A stretch of DNA of 64,000 nt, taken from Lanius collurio (Eukaryota; Chordata; Aves; Passeriformes; Laniidae). A program made the position numbers and the translations under genes. Below the pieces are notes generated by a model. The model did not search any database, had not been told where the DNA came from, and saw only the letters and a list, made by a program, of their open reading frames with translations. Location of the stretch: assembly GCA_020086605.1 (NCBI GenBank), contig JACBWW010000020.1:16646776-16710775 (forward strand). Reading direction: 5' to 3'. Shown here piece after piece: positions 25,254-36,330 of this stretch. The stretch's first letter is position 1; each line of letters starts with the position of its first letter.

Positions 25254-25935
25254 AATACAGTCTTGGGAGAGTGTCTGGAAAGCTGCCCAGCAGAAAAGGA
25301 CCTGAGAGTGCTGGTGAGAGTGGCTGAACATGAGCCAGTGTGTGCCCAGGTGACCAAAAAGGCCAATGGCATAATGGCCTGTATCAGCAATAGTGTGACC
25401 AGCAGGACCAGGGCAGAGATTGTGCCCCTGTGCTTGGCCACACCTCGAGTTCTGGGTTCGGTTCTGGGCTCCTCACTACAGGGAAGATATTGAGGTGCTG
25501 GAGTGAATCCAGAGAAGGGCAATGGAGCTGGTGAAGGATCTGGAGCACAAGTTCTATGAGGAATGGCTGAGGAGCTGGGGTTGTTTAGCCTGGAGAAAAG
25601 AAGGCTTGGGGAAGACCTTACCATTTTCTACAAGTGCCTTCAAGGAGGTTGCAGCCAGGTGGCAGTTGGCCTCCTTCCCCTGGTGAACAAGTGAGAGGAA
25701 ATCTTATGCCAGATTTGGATTGGATATTAGGAAAAATTTCTTCACCAAAAGGGTTGTCAAGCATCGGAACAGGCTGTCCAGGCAAGTGGTGGAGTCATCA
25801 CCCCTGGAAGTATTTAAATGATGTGCAGATATGGTTTAATGGTGAACATAATGGTGGTGCTGGGTTGGCAGTTGGAATTAATGATTTTAAAGGTCTTTTC
25901 CAATCTTAACAATTCAGTTATTCTATGATTGTATG
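25254..25935 (+). mobile_element. CR1 LINE, 5'-truncated 3' portion
   Basis: About 680 bp matches the 3' part of avian CR1 from end to end. Recognisable segments include TGAACATGAGCCAGTGTGTG, CAGAGAAGGGCAATGGAGCT, GGGGTTGTTTAGCCTGGAGA and TTGGATATTAGGAAAAATTT. It ends in the CR1 terminal octamer-type repeat TTCTATGATTGTATG. It is 5'-truncated and carries internal deletions and stops, so it is dead. The open frames across it on both strands are CR1 fragments, not host genes. Confidence 0.93.
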
Positions 25936-26772
25936 TCTGCCATCTACAAATTACCCCAAATTCTCATCTCACTAACTGTATTCCATGAACATCTAGTAGA
26001 TCAGAAGGATTATAAATGAGGAAATAGACAGTTTCCTCAGTTTAGTCAATTTCCTGAATGGGAAGACAGAACCTTTTTCACTTGCATTTTGAAAAATCAA
26101 ACCGTCAGTATCAGGGCAAGTGGTCTCTGTCATTTTCCTGGTCTGACAGTGCCAGCATTTTCTCAGGACCCATTTTAACAAAAAACAAGGCAAGTATAAG
26201 ATGAGAAAAATCCACTGAAAAACCCACTCACCAGCATTCTGCCCTGCACTACTGACTCCAGTTCCATTATATGACCACGAGCTTGTCTGAAACCCTCCTG
26301 AACTGCAGCTCTTTTAGTGTAACAGCAATGGGCTTGTTAGAAACATAATTGACTGTCTGCTGAGCTGGGTGTGCTGTTTTAGGGGCAAATAGAGCAATAA
26401 TACTGCTTTTCGAGGTGGCCGTGTAAACTTATGTGAGCTGGGTAAAAATTTAAACAAAACCCTTGGGTCATAGGGAGTTCCAGCCAGGAGAAATTTATGT
26501 TTTCTCAAATGAGGTTTCTCTGATGCAATTCCATTTAATTGCAAAGAAAGTACAAAGCCTTCTTTTCTTCACACCGCAAGAATTGCAGAAAAGGCATGGC
26601 CTCTGTTTACAGCTCAAGTCTATTTTCCATTAAGCAGTCTAAAAGCTCTTTTTGCCTTTTATTCTTAGCTTTTCTCAGAGGCACATTCCTGGCCCTTGTT
26701 ATGTCTGTGTCGCTGGCTTTTTCCTTGCCACCATCTGTCTCTTCCTTTGAACTCTTTGTCTCTCTCTCATAG

Positions 26773-26831
26773 ACACCCAACTGATCACAAAACAATGGCC
26801 AGTAAAACTCTTCCACCCATGTGTCTTGCAG
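26773..26831 (+). CDS. Low-confidence candidate internal exon
   Basis: The acceptor is one of the best pyrimidine tracts in the window (TTTGTCTCTCTCTCATAG), and the donor CTTGCAG|GTGCTC is fair. Two frames are open over 59 bases. The better-looking one ends on a codon boundary and reads LITKQWPVKLFHPCVLQ. With no way to choose the frame and no homology, this may well be a pseudo-exon. Confidence 0.18.
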
Positions 26832-27352
26832 GTGCTCTTTTTTTGGACAGGGACACGTGCTGGTGGTTGGAAGGAAAGCTATGGTACTTCCAGATATCTG
26901 CTTCCATAGTGAATTCAAGTGTTACAACTGACCATTCTATAGGTAACTTTCACGATGATTTAGAGAGATTTTATCCCAAGGGCTAATGAAACTGTTGATG
27001 AGAAATCAGACTGTTTCTCAATAGCATTGAGAAACATTGAAAGCACAGCACTTAAGGCTGTACCAGAGAGAACAAAAGTTCTTTCATCTTCTTCTGGTTA
27101 CAGTCTCTGTGCTTCATCTAGTTATAAACTTGATGCTTTTTCTCAAAGCTGTTCTGACTTAGAAGTTTGAAGAAATGCACTTTATGCATGTAAGCATTAC
27201 CATACTCCTTTTACATTCATTGCAAAGTTAAATGTCACTTGTCTTTATTTGCCTAACTGTGAGTTGTCTGAGAAAATAATATCTAGGTGTAATATATTGT
27301 TTCTCATCAGCACTACTTTTCCTGGTTGACTCCTGAAGTTTATCCAGTGAAT

Positions 27353-27630
27353 TATGGAATCACAGCATTGCTGGCTAGAACTTCTTGTGTAGTTCTCTGG
27401 TTCAACCTCATACTCACAGCAGATCAGCCACTGATTTGTCTACCGAGCTATAAAAACTCTCAAGTATAGAGAATCCCGAGATTCCCTGGGCAGCCTTTTC
27501 CAGGGCTGCTCTGGCCTCCTTGTGGCAAAGCTTGTCCTAAGCTCCTGCCCAGAGCAGCAGGCCCCACATCCCCAGGTGCCCTTGCACGGTAGGTGTGAGG
27601 CTCTGCAAGTGGTCGTGAGTGAGGGCAAGT
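27353..27630 (-). mobile_element. Degraded CR1 LINE 3' fragment
   Basis: Read on the - strand this is an old CR1 end. On the + strand it opens with ATGGAATCACAGCATTGCTG, then GTTCTCTGGTTCAACC, and later carries GATTCCCTGGGCAGCCTTTT and CCAGGGCTGCTCTGGCC. These are the usual CR1 3'-region words, at clearly higher divergence than the copy at 25254. The far boundary is approximate. Confidence 0.65.
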
Positions 27631-27639
27631 AAAGAATGA

Positions 27640-30600
27640 AGAGAAGTCTTGTATAAATCTCATTACAGTACTTTGTTGAAACATTCTAGAGTTTTAAAAA
27701 TTTTCAAAAATAAAAAAAAGCATAATGTTAGATCCTTTCAAAGACAAGATAGATAAAACTCATCTGTTGGAGCACCAGGACAAATTAACTAACCTGAAAA
27801 GAAAGTCTCTATTCTCTGTTCGACAAGCATGCAGCAATAACCAAAATTAAGACTTCTTCACCTCCTCAAAATAGAAAAGTCAGATTGTTAATAATTAAAT
27901 TTTTCTTTGGACTAGTGTAGCATCCAATACTTTCATCTGAGTAGATTTAGCAGATTCTTTCTTTCCATTTAAGTTTGAAAGTTTCAGCAGGCTTAGGTTT
28001 TTTATTTGAGACAAAAGCACTCCTGGCATTCATTTGCTTATATAAGAATCTCATCTTTGATTGGAAAGAGCAAAACAAAACATAGATTTGATGATGATTT
28101 CAAGACATCTCTTTCAAATAAGGGCTTTAATCCCACCAAGAGTTGATTCCTCATTTGCAAATAGTGTGAGAGTTCTCCAGTACCCTTCTGCAAGCTCAGG
28201 GCTTAGGGTTCTGTAGGGTATTGGGGTTTTAGGCCAAACTTAGGATGTTTTAGGGCAAAACTGGTTTTATCATTTTCTGGTTTAGAAAATTGGACTTCTG
28301 GACTCTATACTTTTCAAAATGAGCATTGTCAAACTGGAAGTTTCTTGGAAGAAAAAAGAAATAATGATTCAGTCTGTAAAGTTTTCCTTGCATTGAGGGA
28401 TTGAAGAAAAAGTTAACAGATTTCTATCTTGGTCTCAAAATACTTATGTAAGGAAATTATTTTTTTCTGGGAATAGATGACAAGTTATACAACAGCAGAA
28501 GGAGACTTCAGCTCTGGAATCTAATCCTGGAGAAGATTATGCTGGAAAAATGGTGCTTGTTTTTAATAGCAACATTCATATGCTGAATCCCTATTACTGG
28601 TGTCTTAGACATAATGAATTAATGTCTTTTCAATCATTGCACATTAGCAGCCATGGGTAGGGCCAGATGTAGGAATGACTAGTAGAGACTTTGGCCAGAA
28701 AATCAAAATAATAAGGTAGCTGCTTACAACTTTTGCAGACTGACTTCCCTGCTGCTGCCTTGTCTTGTCCTTCCTCTTACTTCCTACCATGTCTTTTCTC
28801 TCCTGCCAGCTCCAGTTGCTGCCTCTTGCATTGCTTCCTTGGCAATACCATCCTTCACTTCTGTTCTGGCTTTGCCTCCTCATCTCCCATACTCTCAGTA
28901 GCCCCATGACTGCCTTTAAGTATTGGTTTGTGTGCTACTCTGTAATGTTCCTCGAGCTGCAGCCCGAGATCTCCCACCAGGGACGCACACACACTGTTGG
29001 CAGGAACAGGCAGCCCAGAGGATCTCAAACAAGCTCTTCCCAGTCCATCTGAAGGCACAGAACAGTCCTAATGGCAGGATTTAAACTACATCAGCACTTC
29101 CTGTAGCTCTTTTCTACTATCAGTTTCAGACTACATCTGAATAACGTGCAGAAAAAGCTCTTTTTTGGTTAGGTATGAACAATTTATGGGCCTGTGTGGA
29201 TTTAATGGATAGAAACAGTATCTGTGGCTGCAGATCAAGGGAGGTGGCTTAAGGTTATGGCTATATTTTCCAGCTGTCTATTTAGAAAACACCACAAAAT
29301 TACACTTCAGAAATTTGTTTGTGGAAAATAGGAGGGGTATCCAGGCACAGAAGCATAATATGTTCTGCCATATCTTGTGCAAAGTAAGATTTTCTTCGAC
29401 ATTTATTTTAAACAACAAAACACTGAAAACAAATTGATACATGAGATGGAAAAGTACCATCTGTGAGGTTTCAGCTTTGATAAACCACATTACAGAATCG
29501 AGGTCTTCCACCATATAGTCAGACCCGATACACCTTCAACATTTTGACTGTTTATTTAGACAAAAAATCAAGAATTAAGGCCTTGACAGTATAAATACGG
29601 GACTGAAAATGTGTGTGTTACTAGTACAAGAGTGCTTTTGGCAAGTCTGTTTTAAGTATGCCTACTCTGGTGTTAAGTATGCATACTCTGGTATGCCTAC
29701 TCTTTTGTTGTGAACAAATCTGAAAGGGGAAGAATATTTAGAAGCTAACTAATGAGTGTGAACACTACAGAAAGGAAGTGAAGACAAAGGACTATTGACC
29801 CTGTTCTCCCCTATTAGACAGCAATTAATTTTTCAGTTAATAAAACTGCTTCATCCTATCTGATCCCTGTGGTGGAATTGGGCAGTCTATACTTGAGGGA
29901 CCATGTTTCCAAATAACACCCTTAGCGCAACCCTTTTCTAGCCATCCTTGAACCTTGTCTGGCTTTCCCCATCCTGGATTCCTTCATTCTGGTTTTAGGA
30001 TTAGCCTTTCCCCTAAACTGCCCATCTGGGTGACATTGAAGGATGTTGGCACTGTTGTAGGCTCTGTGCAATGTTGAGATAAAGTGGAAGGCAGCGTCTT
30101 GGAGCCAAAATTGTATGAAGTGGATTTTCACCCCCAGAACTGCATTGCAACTGATTTCCACTATATAATGTAGTGCAATCAAAATGTCGTGTATGCTTTG
30201 TCTGGAGTTGATTCTCCAGCTGTTGAAACAGTATCTTTTTTCATTAAATTAAACCAAACTGTAGCCAGCATCAACATCAAGCTCCAAAAATGTAATGCTT
30301 AAGTCTTTTCGGCCAGATGCTGATCTCTGAAACACTGGTGTGAGTCTAGAGGAATTGCAGTTTTACACTAATGTATGTGAGATCAACAAGCTTATTTTGG
30401 GCCAGTGATCTGCTTTCACAGGTGTGCCTTATTTTAAGATGCCATCAAACTAGCTTCTCCCCATCATTCCAAAGCTGTTGAAGATTAAAGATAAGCTCTA
30501 CTGGTAAACAGAGAAACAAAGAAAAAGATGTGGAATGAAGGTTTGCTTTCTGTCTCAATTAAATGCTAGTTAAGGAATAAAATATTTCTGGAACATTTCC

Positions 30601-33385
30601 TTTTTATCAATCAGAGCAAAATCAAAATAAGCTGACAGAGTATAGCTAAAAATTCTGTTTCTTAAACAGAAAAACATTCACACAAGTTTAATGATAAAAA
30701 ACTTAAAGAACTGTGGTTTTTTCACTCTTTTTTTTCCCATCATGTGCAAATCTTCAGGTTTTATTAAAGGCAATTGATATAAGATTTATTCAATTGCACT
30801 CCCTGTTAGATTAGCTCGACTTTGCTATGAGAAGTCCTTGGGGGATTTGGTGAGAAACTTTCTGGTGGGGTTTTTTGTCACAGACAGCAACTGAGAGTAG
30901 ACAAATGGAAATAAACTGAAAAAAAGTGTATATCTGCATGAGAGGAGTGAGGAGCTCTGTTTTACACTGCTATACCTCAAAAATAGCTGAAGGGAGTTTT
31001 CCAACAATTTCCACATACCATGCACAGTTCATCCCTGGACTGGGACCAAACGTATAAAGGATCATTCCCCAAAGGAGAGTTGGGAAGGAGGGGGGTGTTT
31101 AAATGAAATGTGAAAAAGGATAATGGAAATCTGCCCATAAATAGAACTTTTGCATCCTGTGTTGAAGGGAATACTGCCTTAAGGAAGTCTTTTTTAGTAT
31201 GCAATAGCAGCTAAAGCAAAGTAGCCGGGCAACACTGTGCCTGCCTCACGTCCTCTGTGTTTGCACCAAGCCCAAAGCTCCCACAGGCATGGGCTTGGCA
31301 CATTTGGATCTGCACCAACCCAGTTGTGATTCCCAGGCATGTGCTGGCTGCTGGACCCATCCTGGGGAGACATGTCTGAAGCATGAAACAGCACCATGAA
31401 AAAATATGTGTTACAGCCTTGGCTTGCATTCACCACCCAAGCTGGAGATCACTGGCCAAGAATTTCACCCCTTCCTTGCTGTCCAAGATCATGCTCAGGC
31501 ACTGCATGTGGGAACACTGATGCTCCCAGTGATCATCACCTTTTGCAACAGGCATTTCAAGCTTTATTGCTAGTTTACCAAAGCTTGAAGAAAATGGCAT
31601 AAATCCCATGCGCAAATTTTCTTAGCCGAGTACTGGGCTGAGAAAAGTATGTTTGTGTGTCCACAGTCTGAAAATAAATTGATCCACTTCAGTTGGGGAG
31701 GCTTCAGAAAAAAGAAAAATACCTTTCTATATTCCTTACAGAAGAAAATCCCCCATTTTCCCACTAGATTTTTATCAGTACAGTGACAAATTATGATTAT
31801 GTATTTATGCATCAGCTTTACCATTTTCTGACATTTCAATAAACACAAACAAACAATGGAATCACTTAAGCCATTACTATTTGTAATTTAGTAACACTTC
31901 CAGACAAGTCCCAGCATATTGCAAGGCAGCTTCATGTTTTGCCTTGATGATTTCTTTTACTTCTAAAATGGTGTGAATTGTGTCTGTTACAGAAAATGAG
32001 AAAGAGGAACTCATGTGCCTCTTAATTTCTTTCCACCCCAAAATCTTTTCTTACTCTTTAATTTAGCAACATGATATGAAATAAATTAGTCATGAATCCA
32101 AAAGCACAGTGTCATTGCTTTTAGCATTGCAGGTTTATGTATATAAATAGTAACACTAAAATCAAATTGCTTTCTGATTCAAAACCCTTTAAGCAACAGA
32201 ATGGATGTGGTGGTCATAAAACAGTCCAGAATAATATGATATTAGAAATTCAAGCTGAAATTCCCTTCCATGTACATTAAAAATGTTACTTTTTAAAGTA
32301 AATGACTCCCTATGTCATCTTTATTCTGTTTTATTACCTTTCAAGTAATGCTGTAAATAGATACCTTGGCTAACCTCATTCCTGTTTCCTAGAGATGCAC
32401 ATGCCAAGAAGACGTGGCTGACAGTAAATGCTGCACAGCAACTTACCCTCATTGATGGGAATAACTGGCCAGCTAGTGATCTCAATGATTCATGTGCAAA
32501 TATCAATGGCTCTGTCCAGGCCTAATTTGCAATATTCTTTTGTTGCATATTTTCATATAGAGTCCCTCTGGCCTGGGATAAATAAACACAGCAGCACACT
32601 CCAAAAACAATAGGAAACCCAGCCTAAAGAATGAGACTGCACATAAAACAAACTCTAATGGAAAGTAACATGTCAAGGTAGTATTTTTAATTCAAACATT
32701 TATTATGTATTTGTGTTGTAGACTTGCTTAAAGGCCATGGCTACTTTGTGCTAACCATTAATCAGGCTTAAAAAAAAGGCTAAGTTTCAAAAGCAGGCCT
32801 GTCTGTCTCTACATTTACATCTGCTGGCTTTCAATCACTCAATTGACTTCAGAATATCAAATCTCATCCACCTCCCTTCCCTTCAGGCCTTAATTGTCAA
32901 GAGCTCCAATTCAAATCTTCTCCTGTATATTTACTGCTTACTAAATGAGATGCAGGAAGGGATTATAACTCAGGCTGCAAAATTCTGCCCTCAAAAGTGA
33001 GGAAATGCCAGATTAAATATGTAATAGCAATTCAGTTCTCTTAGGTATTATAAACATTATGATATAAGGTATAATTTTTCCTTTCCCCTGACAACTTTGC
33101 CTCATTCACTGCTGGCAAACGAATCCATGAGCCATGGCTCAATATTGCCTTTGATTAAGGTGGCTGATTGCATGTCATGTGTGTCCTTCACTGTATGCTA
33201 GTCAATGTACTGGGTGAAAACTGGACATTTTTCTCAGTTTTCTGAGGTGTTTCTTGAACTTTTCAGAGCTGTTTATGTTTTAATTTTGTTTTCAGAAAAT
33301 CCTTTTTTACATTACAGGCAAAAAATTATATGTGGGCTGGGACACTTCTCTTGCCAGACATGTAAATAGTGGTTACTTTCATCAG
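27640..33385. other. Unique AT-rich sequence, no supported gene
   Basis: I see no convincing exon or repeat apart from a 21-bp tandem duplication at 29652-29705. The part from about 32690 to 33200 is rich in homeodomain-type words (TAATTG, ATTAATCAGG, GGGATTATAACTCAG) and has the look of a conserved noncoding element. That is an impression, not a measurement. Confidence 0.45.
29652..29705 (+). repeat. 21-bp tandem duplication, 2.6 copies
   Basis: TTAAGTATGCCTACTCTGGT and TTAAGTATGCATACTCTGGT lie head to tail with one mismatch. A partial third copy (TGCCTACTC) follows. Confidence 0.8.
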
Positions 33386-33431
33386 AGAAATAGATATCAG
33401 GGAAACTGAGGTAGGTTTCCAGGATCTGAAG
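33386..33431 (+). CDS. Low-confidence candidate internal exon with a perfect donor
   Basis: The donor CTGAAG|GTAAGT matches the consensus closely and the acceptor TTACTTTCATCAG is adequate. Over 46 bases one frame is open, starting with the third base of a codon and ending on a codon boundary. It encodes EIDIRETEVGFQDLK. It ends in phase 0, whereas the next accepted exon (41959) needs two carried bases, so at least one further exon would be required between them. The short length keeps confidence low. Confidence 0.25.
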
Positions 33432-35094
33432 GTAAGTATGCCCTCAGAGCACATGCTGCTTTCTCTTCCATGAAACTTCTTCACCAGTCTTCTTGAATTT
33501 CAGCTTTAACCCACCTTCCTCTCTTTGTTTCCATCTTCCTTCATCAGACATTTCATGATGGTACAAGCATCTTTGGTTTTTAAGTGTTCTTCTCTGAGCC
33601 CACAGGTGACAAATGATACTCCTCACCACCCAATCTCTCTCTCTGCCATTGTCATGGCTATAATTGACATCTGCAAGAAAAAAAAATGTGAGTGAAATTT
33701 TGACTGGAGGGCTCCAGTGCCTTGAGGGCTGCACCCAGCTTCCTGTGGTACCTTTAAAACCAAGGTCTGGGATTGAAAGTGTAGTTTATTGGCATTCAAC
33801 TAACACTCCAGGACAGTGGTGGCCTTCTTGCAAGTATTCTTTCCTCCTTGTAAAACTCCTGCCTTTTCTGAGGAATACCTGAGGACAAACTGTCAAAGAA
33901 CAAGCTGTCAACACTCTCCAGTGTTGTAAAATAAATATTTCCTTGCTCTAAAACACTTTACAGAATTGTCAGGGCCTACTCCAAGTTTTGAAGAAAAAAA
34001 AAAAACGACAGTTTTTTGTATTATTGCTCAAGAGACTTGTCATCTGTGTTTGAAAGCATTTTACTGTGTGGTGATCTGCAGGTGCTGCTGTAAGATACAC
34101 TTATTTGCCAATGCTATTTTTACAGTAAGAAATACCAATGAGGTCGGATATATAATAGAAGAACAGCAGTGGGAAGTCTGCCAGGGATAATGTCCACCTG
34201 GGTATGCTGTAGCTCTACTTACAATCCACAACCACCATGTCTTTTCATCTAGAAAAACTTTGAAACAATCAAGTTGCAGATGAAAATAATGTTGTATTTA
34301 GAGCTGCAACTGCACTGAGACTTTCAGTGCTGCCTGTATCTTCTGCAGGACAGGCTGGAAAAACAGTGCTTTGTAGTACATGTAACAGAGAGGTATCAAA
34401 GTGGGCATTTAAAGAAACAAATCTTGTGGAGTAACCCAGACCTCATGCAAGTCCTTGTTAAAGAAACATGAAGAACGAGTGGCATCTGAAGCAAAAGTGG
34501 GGGAATGAAACAACAAGGTGCTCTGGTTGTGGTGGCCCTGAGGTTGTCTCTTCTGCATCTCTGTGTCTGCTGTGCCCACCTTGGTGACGTGACTCTAAGC
34601 AGCATCATGGGCTGGCCAGAGCAGCAAGACAGCTCACATTGAGTCCATAGGTATTCAAACAGTCTCTCAGAGCATTCACACATTTGAAAAAGTGTTTGAA
34701 AAATATGGCTGAAGTCTCACCTCTGCTCTAGTTAGTGGTTTGTTACTGCAGAAGGAGTGCATTTTTAGAGAGGTGGCTGACCCAAGAGACACAGCACACT
34801 GAATTAATGTCACAGTCAGATTGCCTTTGATTACTATTGCTAAAGATAAAAGTATTGTGAACTGAAGTTCTTGGATTCACTGATATTTGCTACGCTAAAA
34901 ACATTTGAAACCATTGCAGTTCTGATGTAGGTTTTTATATGAAAATCCAAGACCTGACAGGTCCCTTGGCTGATCTGTTCTCCCTTTCCAGATCTCTGCA
35001 CGGGACCAAGCCGAGATGAACTGCACATCAACCTGTTGCCCCTACCAAGCATGAGTAGTTTCCCACCCGCACAGGAGAAACTTCAGAGTGCTTT

Positions 35095-35505
35095 CACAGC
35101 GATCAAGTTTACAAACTCCATGCACGGCTTCCCCTGCCTGCGCGGCTGCACTTCAGCACTCGGGCGTTTCCCCCTGGCACATTTTGGTGCCCCGCAGTGA
35201 CCAGCCTTGCTGCGGCTCCGCAGCCCCCTCCGAGCCACCCCGGCGTGTGACGGCAGAGGGCAGCAAGAGGCAAAGAAGATCTTTTCACAAATTGTGTCAA
35301 ATTCCGTTCTCGGACGTTTGCTCTTTGCATTCAGCGCCCGCAGGGGCTGCCCGCGGTTCCTGGGCGCGATCCGCGGCTGGCGGGCGGCAGCGGGCTCGGG
35401 GCTCCGCGGGGCCACCGCAAGCCCGGGCGTGGCCTGGCACCTGTGCACCTCACCGAGTGGGTTAGAAAGGGAATCGTTCTGCTTTTGGAGACTCTGCCGA
35501 GTTAC
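35095..35505. promoter_or_regulatory. Isolated CpG island, candidate promoter
   Basis: Roughly 35-40 CpG dinucleotides fall within about 410 bp, with clusters such as CCCGCGG, GGGCGCGATCCGCGG, GCGGGCGGCAGCGGG and CTCCGCGGGG. The neighbouring kilobases have almost none. Such unmethylated islands usually mark promoters in vertebrates. No TATA box or ATG with a convincing first coding exon is seen on either strand, and the long frames here (up to 146 codons) are open because stop codons are AT-rich. It could serve a noncoding RNA, an alternative first exon of the + strand gene, or a - strand gene off the left side. Confidence 0.75.
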
Positions 35506-36198
35506 AAGAATGCCATATGGCATTTTGTCATGCTCGTGTTGAAAAGCTATAAAAATCCCAAATTAGCTATGCTCAGCTTTCACCACACAGCAAAATGTAG
35601 CACTTACTTTAACTATGAATAAATAATTTTTTATATAATGATGAGAGCTGCTGCCCTGCATTCATTTCCCCTGTACTCTGCAAATCTCTAAAGAGAGGTG
35701 TATGTTTGGAAAAGGTTTTGTACTGAAGGACAAAGCAAAACGCTCATTGCTACTATGTGATTTTTAAGAAATGCTATTTTTTCCTCTACAGGCTCATAGA
35801 AATACACGTTTTTTGCTTTCTTAGAGAGTGTTTAGGTGAAAAACTCTGGAGTAATGCAACTTTTCCTTCACTCTTCTGCCAGTATGTACCCAAACCAGGT
35901 GGTTTTGTACAGGGTGGGAACCCAGCTGCAGGTGTCCTCTCAGGTGACAGCATGAACAAACATGGCAACCAACTTCCCTGGAGATGAGAGAGTAGCTTCC
36001 CACAAATGTAGGAACTGAAACTGCTACCACAGTTGGTCTTTGTGCCTACCTGTAAATCACCAGGTTGGTAACACGTGAACATAGTGTATTTGACTTTAGG
36101 CAGGTACAAATGAGCTCTGTGATCTGGAATAAGCAAATGCAGCAGGGTGGTTCCTCTGCTTGCTTGCTGCTATCACAAGAGCAAGAATATCCAGCTTT

Positions 36199-36330
36199 GC
36201 AGAATCACAGAATAAGGCAAAGTTGGAAGGGACCTTCAAAGATCATTGAGCCCAACTCCTGGCCCTGCACAGCACCACCCCCAGCTTTTATGTTGTCTTC
36301 AGTAATGGTCTCATTAACTGAGAAGTGAGT
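36199..36330 (-). mobile_element. CR1 LINE 3' end
   Basis: The + strand reads CAGAATCACAGAATAAGGCA, AGTTGGAAGGGACCTTCAAA, then GATCATTGAGCCCAACTCCT. This is the reverse complement of the CR1 3' end. Only about 130 bp remain, a typical severe 5' truncation. Confidence 0.88.

Noticed and set aside
25230..25909. Frames of 87-124 codons on both strands within the CR1 copy
   Set aside because: These are fragments and antisense shadows of a dead LINE, interrupted by indels and stops.
35083..35542. Frames of 111-146 codons on both strands in the CpG island
   Set aside because: Stop codons are rare in GC-rich sequence. Overlapping open frames in several phases mark composition, not coding.
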